The notes under the pieces: model-generated
Database searches by the model: none
Seen by the model: only the letters and a program-made list of their open reading frames with translations
Told to the model about the DNA's origin: nothing
Position numbers and translations under genes: made by a program
Shown: in pieces, positions 1-8,540 of the stretch
Numbering within the stretch: position 1 is the first letter of the stretch
Layout of the letters: the number at the start of each line of letters is the position of its first letter
Assembly: GCA_963840545.1 (NCBI GenBank)
Contig: CAWIZE010000009.1
Span: 15,606-79,605, forward strand
DNA length: 64,000 nucleotides
From: JAKAWQ01 sp963840545
Lineage (GTDB): Bacteria > Pseudomonadota > Alphaproteobacteria > Acetobacterales > Acetobacteraceae
Reading direction: 5' to 3'

Positions 1-1473
1 GGCGGCGATCGTGGCGGCGGCGGTTTCCTGGTCGGGCGGGGCATCGTCCCGCCGGGCCGGCGGGACCTCCATCAGGAGGTCCTGGTTTCCGCGATAGCGC
101 ACGCGGTGCATGAACCCGGTGACGGCCTCGTCGAGCGAGGCGTAGGTGGGGATGCGCGCCGCGACGAAGCGGGCGCGGCCGATGGCGGCGGTCTCCTCGC
201 CGAGCCAGGCGGTGAAGACGTTGCGGCCGGACATTGCCAAGGATGGGGCGGCGAAGGAGGGGATGGCGGCGAGTGCGGCGATCAGCGCCTCGGCGGCCGC
301 GTCCGGCGCTTCGAGCGCGCTCGGGCTGTGCAGCACGAGGGCGGCGTCGACGCCCGGATCCTCGAGCACGGCGGCAAGGGCGGCGGCGCGATGGGAGGGC
401 GGCGCGTCGGCGGGAATGTCGATCGGGTTCGGACCCTCCTCCGGATTGGGCGAGGTCAGGGAAGCGAGGCGGGCGATGGTCTCGGGCGAGAAAGCGGCGA
501 GCCGGCCGCCTTCCGCGGCGAGCGCGTCGCGCGCCAGCACGCCGGGGCCGGTGCCGTTGGTGAGGATCGCGAGGCGATCGCCGCGCCGCTCGCGGGTGAG
601 TGCGAGGGTTTCGGCGGCGGCGAAGAGCTCGGGCATGGAGCGGACGCGGAGCGCGCCGGCGCGGCGGAAGGCGGCGTCGTAGACTTCGTCGGGCGCGGTG
701 CGCGCGCCCTCGGCGAAGCAGTGGGCGGCGAAGCGGCTTGCCTTGACCACGACCACGGGCTTGCTGCGCGCGGCGGCGCGGGCCGCGGACATGAATTTTC
801 GCGCTTCGGTGACCTCCTCGGTGTAGAGCAGGATCGCGCGCGCCTCGGGCGAGGTCGCCAGATAATCGAGCATGTCGCCGAAATCGACGTCCGAGACATC
901 GCCGAGGGCGACGACGTGGGAGAACCCGATCCGGCGCGGCTGCGCCCAATCGAGTGCCGCGGCGGCCAGCGCGTTCGAGCGGCTGACCAGGGCGATGGCG
1001 CCCGGCGGGGGCGCGAGATGGGCGAAGCTCGCATTGAGCCCCGGCTTGCCCCCTGGGCCGGGGACGATGATCCCGAGGCTCGCCGGCCCGATGACCCGCA
1101 CCAGGTTGGGGCGGGCGGCGGCGAGGATCTCGCGCAGGGCTGCCTTTCCTTCGGCGGAGGTGGCGGTATAGGCCGTGCCGAGGATGAGCGCGGCGCGGGT
1201 GCCGCGGGCGCCGAGATCGCGCACCAGGGCGGGGATCTGCTCCGGGGGGGCGGCGATCACGGCGAGGTCGGGCGCCTGCGGGAGGCGCGCGATGTCGGGG
1301 AAGGACGGCATGGGCGCGGGCGCGGCGCCGGCGGGGGCGACGAGGGAGAGCGGGCCGGGGAAGCCGGCGAGGTTGCGAAGCGCGGCGGCGCCGAGGCTGC
1401 CTTCCCTGACGGAGGCGGCGACCAGGGCGACGGAGGCCGGACGGAACGCCTTGTCGAGGTTGCGGATGGACAT
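1..1473 (-). CDS. Acyl-CoA synthetase (ADP-forming type), N-terminal part, runs off the window
   Basis: An open frame without stop runs from an ATG at 1473 to the window edge (491 codons), so the gene is partial. The first ~120 residues look like the CoA-binding Rossmann domain of ADP-forming acetyl-CoA synthetase and Pat-type proteins (RNLDKAFRPASVALVAAS near the start). Succinyl-CoA-ligase-like domains follow to ~residue 470 (ILTNGTGPGVLARDAL, GPNPIDIPADAP). Family members make acyl-CoA from acid, ATP and CoA, or act as protein acetyltransferases when a GNAT domain follows; the ATP-grasp and any GNAT part would lie left of the window. It diverges from the AtzG/amidase pair across ~100 bp. 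Exact substrate cannot be told. Confidence 0.85.
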   Translation of the reverse strand, partial: MSIRNLDKAFRPASVALVAASVREGSLGAAALRNLAGFPGPLSLVAPAGAAPAPMPSFPDIARLPQAPDLAVIAAPPEQIPALVRDLGARGTRAALILGTAYTATSAEGKAALREILAAARPNLVRVIGPASLGIIVPGPGGKPGLNASFAHLAPPPGAIALVSRSNALAAAALDWAQPRRIGFSHVVALGDVSDVDFGDMLDYLATSPEARAILLYTEEVTEARKFMSAARAAARSKPVVVVKASRFAAHCFAEGARTAPDEVYDAAFRRAGALRVRSMPELFAAAETLALTRERRGDRLAILTNGTGPGVLARDALAAEGGRLAAFSPETIARLASLTSPNPEEGPNPIDIPADAPPSHRAAALAAVLEDPGVDAALVLHSPSALEAPDAAAEALIAALAAIPSFAAPSLAMSGRNVFTAWLGEETAAIGRARFVAARIPTYASLDEAVTGFMHRVRYRGNQDLLMEVPPARRDDAPPDQETAAATIAA

Positions 1474-1520
1474 TGGGGCACCGTTGCCGGGGAGAGCAAA
1501 ACCCGCCAGTCTCGCCGCCC

Positions 1521-1560
1521 GCAATCAAAAAATGGGCAATCGAAAAAATGGGCAATCGAG
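1521..1560. repeat. Short direct repeat in a divergent promoter region
   Basis: A 15-16 bp unit, GCAATC(G)AAAAAATGG, occurs twice in tandem with a third partial copy. It is A-rich in an otherwise GC-rich intergenic stretch between the divergent acyl-CoA synthetase and the AtzG-like gene. It may be a promoter or regulator site, but no known consensus is recognised. Confidence 0.5.
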
Positions 1561-1572
1561 AAGGAGCGGGCG

Positions 1573-1746
1573 ATGACGGCGGAAGCCGATGAGTTCGACA
1601 TGCTCATGGCACGGGCAGGGCTGACCATCCCGGAGGATCGGCGGGAAGGGCTGCTGGTTGCGTTCGCCGATCTCCGGGCCGAGATCGCCCTCCTGCACGA
1701 GGCGCTGCCGGCCACGCTCGAGCCGGCCGCGGTGTACCGGCCATGA
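1573..1746 (+). CDS. AtzG-like small subunit (DUF4089), 57 aa
   Basis: A 57-residue acidic helical protein beginning MTAEADEFDMLMARAGL, matching in size and pattern the DUF4089/AtzG family. AtzG is the small helical partner of the amidase AtzE (1-carboxybiuret hydrolase) in the cyanuric-acid pathway and relatives. The stop overlaps the start of the amidase gene as ATGA, which implies translational coupling and a complex with it. The start was chosen as the ATG behind AAGGAGCGG. The longer open frame reading in from upstream is a shadow of the acyl-CoA synthetase. Recognition rests on size, pattern and partner; the substrate is not known. Confidence 0.75.
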   Translation: MTAEADEFDMLMARAGLTIPEDRREGLLVAFADLRAEIALLHEALPATLEPAAVYRP

Positions 1747-3137
1747 CGGTGTCGATCGCCGAGGCCGGGCGGCGGCTCCGCGCCGGCAAGACCACGGCCG
1801 CGGCGCTGACCGGGGAGGCGCTGGAGCGGATCGCGGCGTGCAACGGCCATGTTCATGCCTTCGTCCGGGTGACCAAGGACCGCGCGCTCGCGGATGCCGC
1901 GCGGGCGGATGCGGAGCTTGCCGCCGGCAAGGATCGCGGGCCGCTCCACGGCATCCCCTACGGGCTCAAGGACATCTACGACACGGCGGGCATCGCCTCG
2001 ACCTGCCACTCGCGGCTCAGGCTGGAGAATGTTCCGGCCGCGGATAGCGTCGTCGCGGCGCGGTTCGCCGCGGCCGGGGGCGTGCTGCTCGGCAAGCTCG
2101 CGACCCACGAGTTCGCGATCGGCGGGCCGAGCTTCGACCTGCCCTTCCCGCCCGCGCGCAACCCATGGAATTTAGAGCATTTTACCGGGGGCTCGTCCTC
2201 CGGCTCGGGGGCGGCGATCGCGGCCGGGCTGCTGCGCCTCGCCAGCGGCTCCGACACCGGCGGGTCGATCCGCGGCCCGGCCGCCTATTGCGGCACCGTG
2301 GGGCTCAAGCCGACCTATGGGCGGGTGAGCCGGCGGGGCGTTTTTCCCCTCTCCTACACGCTCGATCATTGCGGGCCGCTCGCGCGCTCGGTCGAGGACA
2401 CGGCGATCGCGATGCAGGTGATGGCCGGGCACGACGCGGAGGATCCGGGCAGCGCCGAGAGGCCCGTGCCCGACTATCGCGCCGGGCTCGAGGCGGGCGT
2501 GCGCGGGCTGCGGATCGGGGTTCCGCGGGGCTTCTTCGCCGCGGCCCCGGCGCTGACGGACGAGGCCGGGGCGGCGATCGAGCGCACCGCCGGCCTGCTG
2601 CGCGATGCGGGGGCCGAGGTGGTGGATGTGACCCTCCCGGACCACGCGCTCTTCGCGGCGGCCAACCGGGTGATCCTGCTCGCCGAGGCCTTCGCGGTGC
2701 ATGAGCAGGACCTCCGCCACCGGCTCGGCGATTACGGGCGGAAGACGGTCGAGCGCATCGTGCCGGGCGCGGCCATCACCGCGGCCGACCTCGTCCAGGC
2801 CGGGCGCATAAGGCGGATGCTGGCCGATGCGGTGAACCGGGCGCTCGGGCCCTGCCAGGCGCTGCTCACCGCCTGCTCGCTCGCGCCGGCGCCGCGGCTC
2901 GATCAGCCGGCCGATCCGCGGGCGGCCTGCTCGCCGCTGCAGACGGGCGCCTTCAACCTCACCGGCCACCCGGCGATGAGCGTGCCGGTCGGGCTTTCGG
3001 GGACGGGCCTGCCGCTCTCGGTGCAGCTCGTCGGAAGGCCGTTCGACGAGGCGATGCTGCTCAGGGTCGGCCGGGCGATCGAGCGTCTGACGGGTTGGGA
3101 GGACATCCCGCTTCCGACGGTTCCCGGCCGGGATTGA
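1743..3137 (+). CDS. Amidase, AtzE-like amidase-signature enzyme
   Basis: A 464-residue amidase-signature hydrolase. The Ser-cisSer-Lys triad is visible: Lys76 in YGLKD, the serine cluster at 151-153 in GGSSSGS, and the nucleophile Ser175 in DTGGS. The family hydrolyses amides and ureido compounds in the cytoplasm. The gene starts inside the stop of the AtzG-like gene, the arrangement seen for AtzE/AtzG, so a carboxybiuret- or allophanate-like substrate is plausible but unproven. It is less likely to be GatA, since no gatB or gatC is adjacent. gor follows after 3 bp, so the two may be cotranscribed. Confidence 0.88.
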   Translation: MTVSIAEAGRRLRAGKTTAAALTGEALERIAACNGHVHAFVRVTKDRALADAARADAELAAGKDRGPLHGIPYGLKDIYDTAGIASTCHSRLRLENVPAADSVVAARFAAAGGVLLGKLATHEFAIGGPSFDLPFPPARNPWNLEHFTGGSSSGSGAAIAAGLLRLASGSDTGGSIRGPAAYCGTVGLKPTYGRVSRRGVFPLSYTLDHCGPLARSVEDTAIAMQVMAGHDAEDPGSAERPVPDYRAGLEAGVRGLRIGVPRGFFAAAPALTDEAGAAIERTAGLLRDAGAEVVDVTLPDHALFAAANRVILLAEAFAVHEQDLRHRLGDYGRKTVERIVPGAAITAADLVQAGRIRRMLADAVNRALGPCQALLTACSLAPAPRLDQPADPRAACSPLQTGAFNLTGHPAMSVPVGLSGTGLPLSVQLVGRPFDEAMLLRVGRAIERLTGWEDIPLPTVPGRD

Positions 3138-3140
3138 CCG

Positions 3141-4508
3141 ATGGATTTCGACCTCTTCGTCATCGGCGGCGGATCGGCCGGGGTGCGGGCGGGCCGGATC
3201 GCCGCCGGGCATGGCGCGCGCGTGGGCGTCGCCGAGGCACGGTTCTGGGGCGGCACCTGCGTCAATGTCGGCTGCGTGCCGAAGAAGCTGATGGTCCAGG
3301 CCGCGGAATACGGCGCGCTGGCCGAGGATTCGCGCGGCTTCGGGTGGAATGGGGCGCGCCCGCAGCATGACTGGGCGGCGCTGATCGCGGCCAAGGACCG
3401 CGAGGTCGGGCGGTTGAGCGGGCTCTATCGCCAGGTCCTGGAGGCGGCGGGGGTGAAGGCGTTCGAGACCCGGGCGCGCTTCCTCGACCCGCATACGCTG
3501 GCGCTGGGCGAGGCGCGGGTCACCGCCGAGCGGATCGTCGTCGCCACGGGGGGCCACCCCGTCGCGCTCGACATTCCCGGCCGCGCGCTCGGCATCGTCT
3601 CCGATGACGCGTTCGTCCTGCCGGCGCTGCCGCGGCGGGTGGCGATCGTCGGTTCGGGCTATATCGCGGTCGAGTTCGCCGGCATCTTCGCCGGTCTCGG
3701 CGCCGAGACGCACCTCGTCTACCGCCAGCCGCGCCCGCTCCGCGGGTTCGACGAGGATCTGCGCGAGGGCCTCGCCGAGGCCCTGGCGGATGGCGGGATC
3801 ACGCTCCATCCGGGCATCCGCCCGACGCGGATCGAGGAAGCCGGCGATGGGCGCATTCTCCGTCTGGATGACGGGAGCGCGGTGACGGCGGATCTCGTCT
3901 TTTTCGCCACCGGCCGGGCGCCCAACGTGGCCGGCCTTGCGCTCGAGAAGGCCGGGGTGGTCACCGGCGCGAACGGCGCGATCGTCGTCGATTCCGCTTG
4001 GGCGACCAGCCAGCCGCATATCTATGCGATCGGCGACGTCACGGACCGGCTGCTTCTGACCCCGGTGGCGACGGCCGAGGGCCATGCGCTCGCCGATGCG
4101 CTGTTCGGGCCCGGGCCGCGCCGATACAATTTCACCGCCGTCCCGACGGCCGTCTTCTCCACGCCCCCGATGGCGACCGTGGGGCTCACCGAAGCGGAGG
4201 CCGCGGCGCGGGGCCCGGCCGAGATCTATCTCACGCGCTTCACGCCGATGCGGCACATGCTCACGGGGCGGGCACGGCGGACGGTGATGAAGCTCGTGGT
4301 GGAGCCGCCGCGCGGGCGGTTGCTGGGGGCGCATATGCTGGGCGAGGACGCGCCGGAGATCGTGCAGGGGCTCGCGGTGGCAATGACCGCGGGAGCCACC
4401 AAGGCCGATTTCGACCGCACGATCGGCATCCACCCGACCGCGGCGGAGGAGTTCGTGACCCTGCGCCAGCTTGCCCGCACCGTCGGGCTGCCGCGAGCGG
4501 CCGAATAG
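3141..4508 (+). CDS. gor: Glutathione-disulfide reductase
   Basis: A 455-residue flavoprotein of the class I pyridine nucleotide-disulfide oxidoreductases. It shows the FAD-binding GGGSAG at 9-14, the redox-active disulfide Cys40/Cys45 in GGTCVNVGCVPKK, a second dinucleotide fold (GSGYIAVEFAG) and the C-terminal catalytic motif HPTAAEE (His431). It reduces glutathione disulfide with NADPH in the cytosol. The length is normal. Only 3 bp separate it from the amidase stop. Trypanothione reductase or a mercuric reductase relative is less likely, because the CVNVGC and HPTAAEE motifs fit glutathione reductase. Confidence 0.92.
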   Translation: MDFDLFVIGGGSAGVRAGRIAAGHGARVGVAEARFWGGTCVNVGCVPKKLMVQAAEYGALAEDSRGFGWNGARPQHDWAALIAAKDREVGRLSGLYRQVLEAAGVKAFETRARFLDPHTLALGEARVTAERIVVATGGHPVALDIPGRALGIVSDDAFVLPALPRRVAIVGSGYIAVEFAGIFAGLGAETHLVYRQPRPLRGFDEDLREGLAEALADGGITLHPGIRPTRIEEAGDGRILRLDDGSAVTADLVFFATGRAPNVAGLALEKAGVVTGANGAIVVDSAWATSQPHIYAIGDVTDRLLLTPVATAEGHALADALFGPGPRRYNFTAVPTAVFSTPPMATVGLTEAEAAARGPAEIYLTRFTPMRHMLTGRARRTVMKLVVEPPRGRLLGAHMLGEDAPEIVQGLAVAMTAGATKADFDRTIGIHPTAAEEFVTLRQLARTVGLPRAAE

Positions 4509-4537
4509 CCAACTCGTCATTTTCAGTGGATAATAGC

Positions 4538-4665
4538 CAGGGGCTGGGCCCCTGGACCCCCCATACTTGGACCCTTGGGCGCTGCGCGGCACAAAGTTCG
4601 GGGGGTCTGTGGCCTCCCATGCTTGGACCCTTGGGCCCCAGCGGGGTGCAGGGGCAGAGCCCCTG
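4538..4665. repeat. Intergenic repeat with paired CAGGGGC hairpins
   Basis: Two short hairpins with the same 7-bp stem, CAGGGGC(TGG)GCCCCTG at 4538-4554 and CAGGGGC(AGA)GCCCCTG at 4649-4665, bracket a segment holding two copies of CTTGGACCCTTGGGC. The layout is that of a dispersed extragenic palindromic element. It lies between gor and the DAHP synthase gene and could end the first transcript or stabilise the mRNA. It accounts for most of the 192-bp gap. Confidence 0.6.
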
Positions 4666-4700
4666 GATTTTGGACTTAATCTAGAAGGACTTTTTCTGTC

Positions 4701-6098
4701 ATGCCTGATCTGCCTCTTCGTGACTGGGCGCCCGACTCCTGGAGGAGGAGGCCGATCCGCCAGGCGCCGGTCTATCCGGACGCGGAAAGGCTCGCCGCGG
4801 TCGAGGCGCGGCTCCGGCGCTTTCCGCCGCTGGTGTTCGCCGGCGAGGCGCGGCGGCTGAAAGCGGGGCTGGCGCTCGCCTCCGAGGGGCGGGCATTCGT
4901 GCTGCAGGGCGGCGACTGCGCCGAGAGTTTTTCGGACTTCACCGCCAACATCATTCGCGACAGCTTCCGGGTGCTGCTGCAGATGGCGGTGGTGCTGACC
5001 TTCGGGGCGAGCCTGCCGGTGGTGAAGATCGGCCGCATGGCCGGGCAGTTCGCCAAGCCGCGCAGTGCCGACAACGAGACGGTGGACGGCGAGACGCTGC
5101 CCTCCTATCGCGGCGACATTATCAACGGGCCGGAGTTCACGGCTCCGGCGCGCGTGCCCGACCCGGCGCGCATGGAGCTCGGCTATTTCCAGTCGGCCGC
5201 GACGCTCAACCTGCTGCGTGCGTTCGCCTCCGGCGGCTATGCCGACCTGCACGGGGTGCACCGCTGGAACCTCGATTTCGTCGCCCGTTCGCCGCTGGCG
5301 GAACGCTACCAGGATCTCTGCCAGCGCATCGACGAGACGCTTTCGTTCATGGCCGCCTGCGGGATGAACAGCCAGTCGACGCCGCAGATCCACGAGACCG
5401 AGTTCTACACCAGCCACGAGGCGCTGCTGCTGCCGTACGAGGAGGCGCTGACGCGCGTCGATTCGACCAGCGGGGACTGGTACGGGTGCTCGGCGCATTT
5501 CCTCTGGATCGGCGACCGCACGCGCCAGCCGGACGGCGCGCATGTGGAGTTCCTGCGCGGGGTGAAGAACCCGATCGGCATCAAGGTCGGGCCGACGACG
5601 CCCGAGGCGGATCTGCTGAGGATGCTGGCGCTGCTCAATCCGGCGAACGAGCCGGGACGGATCACGCTGATCAGCCGCATGGGCGCCGACAAGGTGCTGG
5701 CCACGCTGCCGCCGCTGCTCCGCGCGGTGAAGCGGGAGGGTGCGGCGGTGGTGTGGCTCTGCGATCCGATGCACGGCAACACCGTGACCACGGCGAGCAA
5801 GATGAAGACGCGGAGCTTCGATGCGATCCTGACCGAGGTGCAGCGCTTCTTCGACGCGCACGCGGCGGAGGGGACCATCGCCGGCGGCGTGCATGTGGAG
5901 ATGACCGGGCAGAACGTGACCGAATGCACGGGCGGGGCGCATCGGCTGACCGAGGCGGATCTCGGCCGGCGCTATGAGACCTTCCTCGACCCCCGGCTCA
6001 ATGCCGAGCAGGCGCTGGAGCTGGCCTTCCTGATCGCGCAGGAGCTCAAGGCGCGGCGCATGGGCGAGGCGGCCGTGCCGGCGGCCGCCGCCGAATAG
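4701..6098 (+). CDS. aroG: 3-deoxy-7-phosphoheptulonate synthase, class II
   Basis: A 465-residue class II (plant/actinobacterial type) DAHP synthase, first enzyme of the shikimate pathway: phosphoenolpyruvate plus erythrose 4-phosphate gives DAHP. Diagnostic blocks are LQGGDCAESF (metal-binding Cys73), KIGRMAGQFAKPRS (~109-122), SGDWYGCSAHFLWIGDRTR, ISRMGADKV and WLCDPMHGNT. Length is normal for the family. It is followed after 11 bp by a nicotinate phosphoribosyltransferase-like gene, so the two may be cotranscribed. The gene name follows common usage for class II enzymes in alphaproteobacteria. Confidence 0.93.
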   Translation: MPDLPLRDWAPDSWRRRPIRQAPVYPDAERLAAVEARLRRFPPLVFAGEARRLKAGLALASEGRAFVLQGGDCAESFSDFTANIIRDSFRVLLQMAVVLTFGASLPVVKIGRMAGQFAKPRSADNETVDGETLPSYRGDIINGPEFTAPARVPDPARMELGYFQSAATLNLLRAFASGGYADLHGVHRWNLDFVARSPLAERYQDLCQRIDETLSFMAACGMNSQSTPQIHETEFYTSHEALLLPYEEALTRVDSTSGDWYGCSAHFLWIGDRTRQPDGAHVEFLRGVKNPIGIKVGPTTPEADLLRMLALLNPANEPGRITLISRMGADKVLATLPPLLRAVKREGAAVVWLCDPMHGNTVTTASKMKTRSFDAILTEVQRFFDAHAAEGTIAGGVHVEMTGQNVTECTGGAHRLTEADLGRRYETFLDPRLNAEQALELAFLIAQELKARRMGEAAVPAAAAE

Positions 6099-6109
6099 GG
6101 TCCGGCACC

Positions 6110-7280
6110 ATGGCGGCGGACCGGGCGGAGGCGTATTCCGCGCTCGACGCCGATGTCGCCGCGCGCACCGACGCCTATTTCAGCCGCACGCGCACGATCG
6201 TCGCGCGCTACGGGGACAAGCGGGTGACGTACGCGGTGTTCCTGCGCGGGCCGGTGATCTCGGCGCCGCGGCTGATGGTGGCGTGGCTCGAGGCGGCGGC
6301 GGCGGCGCGCGGGACCAGGTTCGCGATCGACGTGATGCATCCGGAAGGATCCTGGGTCGGCGCCGGCGAGCCGCTCGCCTATATCAGCGGCAGCCTGGCC
6401 CGGCTCGCCGATCTCGAGACGATCTTCCTCCAGAAGATCGGGCCGGCCTGCGTGGCCGCGCACAATGCGTTTCAGATGTGTCTCGCCCTGCCGCGGGCGG
6501 CCTTCCTGGCGATGGAGGCGCGGCACTGCGCCGGGGCGGAGATGCAGGAGATGATGGCCTATGCCGCCTCCGTCGGCAGCCAGGCCGCGGCGCGGGAGGG
6601 GGCGCGCGGCTTCGTCGGCAATGCCAACACCGCAACCGCGCACTGGTTCGGCCAGGCGGCCGGGCTCGGGACCATGCCGCACGCGCTGATCGGGTACGCG
6701 GGCTCGACCTTGCGCGCCGCCGAGATGTTCCACGAGACGTTTCCGACCGAGAACCTTAGCGTTCTGGTCGATTATTTCGGCCATGAGATCACCGATGCGC
6801 TCGTGGTCTGCGAGCGCTTCCCGGAGCTGGCCGGGGCCGGGCGGCTTTCTTTCCGGCTGGACACGCATGGCGGGCGCTTCGTCGAAGGGCTCGATCCGGC
6901 GGAGAGCTATGCGGTGCTCGAGCGGCACGCGCCGAGCGCGATCCGCCGCTTTCGCAGCGAGACCGAGCTTCGCTATCTCGTCGGCACGGGGGTCTCGGCG
7001 GCCGCTATCTGGCGGTTGCGCGAGGCGCTGGACGAGGGGGGCTTTCCCGGCGCGCGGATCGTCGCCTCTTCCGGGTTCACGGCCGAGAAATGCCGCGTGA
7101 TGGCGGATGCGGCGGCGCCGATCGATGTCGTCGGCACCGGCAGCTTCCTGCCGGAGCGGTGGACCGAGACCTATGCGACGGCCGATATCGTCGAGTACCG
7201 ACGGCGTGCCGATGGTGAAGCTCGGGCGGGAGTTCCTGCTGCGGCGCCGCGCCGGCGAGGGGAGCGATCGCCGCGCGTGA
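6110..7280 (+). pseudogene. Nicotinate phosphoribosyltransferase-like gene, frameshifted near its 3' end
   Basis: The frame from 6110 encodes an NAPRT-like protein (YFSRTRTIVARYGDKRVTYA at the start; VASSGFTAEKCR and PIDVVGTGSFLPE late), which makes nicotinate mononucleotide for NAD salvage. After ...TADIVEY at 7196-7198 the frame breaks: as written it reads RRRADGEAR and runs to 7369 with no family likeness. Removing one C at 7199 in GTACCGAC gives ...EYDGVPMVKLGREFLLRRRAGE and a stop at 7280, which fits the family C-terminus and clears the promoter of the next gene. The product would be ~388 residues. It is either a sequencing error or a recent frameshift; the catalytic core is intact. Confidence 0.75.
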
Positions 7281-7409
7281 GGCGACGAAATCGCTATGGT
7301 TTTGCCTGGCATCGCGAAGCGATCCGGCAAAGCCATGACATTGAGCTTCAAATCAAAGCGGAGGCGTGATGATCCTGGATCATCGCGCGGGCGTGCGGTG
7401 CCGATCGCC

Positions 7410-8540
7410 ATGATCGCGAGCGGGCGCATGTCGCCTCCGATCGCGCGGCGCGGCATGCGTTCCTGGCAGGTCGTCGGTTCGCTGCTGCTGCATCTTCTGG
7501 TGCTGGCGCTGGTGGTCGCGAGCGTGCGGCCGCGGCGGCACCCGCACGAGTATGTGCCGCCGGCACCGGTGGCGATGGTTTTCGAGAACGGCGGTGCGCC
7601 GCGCCCGGCGGCGCCCAAGGCCCAGCGGCTTGGCCCGCCGGAGCGGGCCCGGCCGGCGTCAAGGCCCGCGGTGGTTCGTCCGGTCTCGCCGCGCGTGGTG
7701 GCGCAGTCGGCACCCCCGTCCGCGGTGCAGGCCTCGCCGCCGCCGCCGCTATCGCCGGCGGCGCCGCATCCCCTTGCGGCGGTGGCGGCGCCACGGGCCG
7801 TGCCCGCCCCGCAGGCGCCGCCCCCACCCAAGGTGCCGCCGCCCGAGCAGCTCGCGCGCGCAGCGCCGCCGCCGCCGATGCTGCGCCCGGTTTCGCCGCC
7901 GCCGGCGGCACTGGCGCCGCCGGGGCCGCCGGCCCAGCCGTCCGCGCAGCAATATTCGGTGCGGCTGCCGCAGTCGGAAATTCAGGCGTTCCTGCAGCCG
8001 CAGTCGGTCCCGGCGCCGCGGCCGTTCGTGCCGGCGCCGCTGCCGGTGCCGCCGACCCCGCCGCGAAACGTGCCGGCGCCGCCGGCGCCGCCGGCGACGC
8101 GTTATCTGGTGATGAACAACCTGTCCTATGGCGGGGCGCCGCAGGGCGGGGCGGCAGCACCGTCGCCGCAGAGCGGGCAGCTCAACCTCGCGCTCAACCA
8201 GTCCGTGATGCGCAATGCGTTTGCGCGCGAGTTCAGCATCCAGGGGAACATCGGTCCGGACTGGAAGGCGGAGCTGAGCCAATGGGTGAATGAACGGAAA
8301 TACTATCCCCAGCAGGCGCTCCAGATGGACCAGCAGGGCGCGGTCGCGATCCGGCTGGTGGTCGCGCGGGACGGCAGCGTGCGCGACGTGACGCTGCTGC
8401 AGAGCTCGGGCTCGCCCTTCCTCGATCAGGCCTGGCTCGGGCTCTTCCAGGGCGCGCGCGTGCCGCCCTTCCCGCCCGGCACGCCGGCGGACCAGATTAC
8501 CCTCGAGGCGACCATGCACTTCATCCTCGTCAATGACTGA
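7410..8540 (+). CDS. tonB: TonB-like energy transducer
   Basis: From the ATG at 7410 the protein has 376 residues: a short basic cytosolic tail, one membrane anchor at ~19-39 (SLLLHLLVLALVVASV), a very long proline/alanine linker (~45-270) and a C-terminal TonB domain (~290-376, KYYPQQALQMDQQGAVAIR, VTLLQSSGSPFLDQAW). It passes proton-motive-force energy to outer-membrane receptors across the periplasm. No exbB/exbD is next to it. The start is uncertain: ATGs at 7296 and 7428 are in frame. 7410 was preferred because it gives a normal short N-terminus and clears the NAPRT end. The last 8 bases overlap gltX. Confidence 0.85.
   Translation: MIASGRMSPPIARRGMRSWQVVGSLLLHLLVLALVVASVRPRRHPHEYVPPAPVAMVFENGGAPRPAAPKAQRLGPPERARPASRPAVVRPVSPRVVAQSAPPSAVQASPPPPLSPAAPHPLAAVAAPRAVPAPQAPPPPKVPPPEQLARAAPPPPMLRPVSPPPAALAPPGPPAQPSAQQYSVRLPQSEIQAFLQPQSVPAPRPFVPAPLPVPPTPPRNVPAPPAPPATRYLVMNNLSYGGAPQGGAAAPSPQSGQLNLALNQSVMRNAFAREFSIQGNIGPDWKAELSQWVNERKYYPQQALQMDQQGAVAIRLVVARDGSVRDVTLLQSSGSPFLDQAWLGLFQGARVPPFPPGTPADQITLEATMHFILVND

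Noticed and set aside
1743..3137. Glutamyl-tRNA(Gln) amidotransferase subunit A (gatA)
   Set aside because: No gatB or gatC nearby, and the coupled AtzG-like gene points to an AtzE-type amidase.
2172..5942. Open frame of 1256 codons on the minus strand
   Set aside because: It lies opposite the amidase, gor and DAHP synthase genes, is Arg/His/Pro-rich, has no family likeness and crosses the intergenic repeat; it is a GC-rich shadow.
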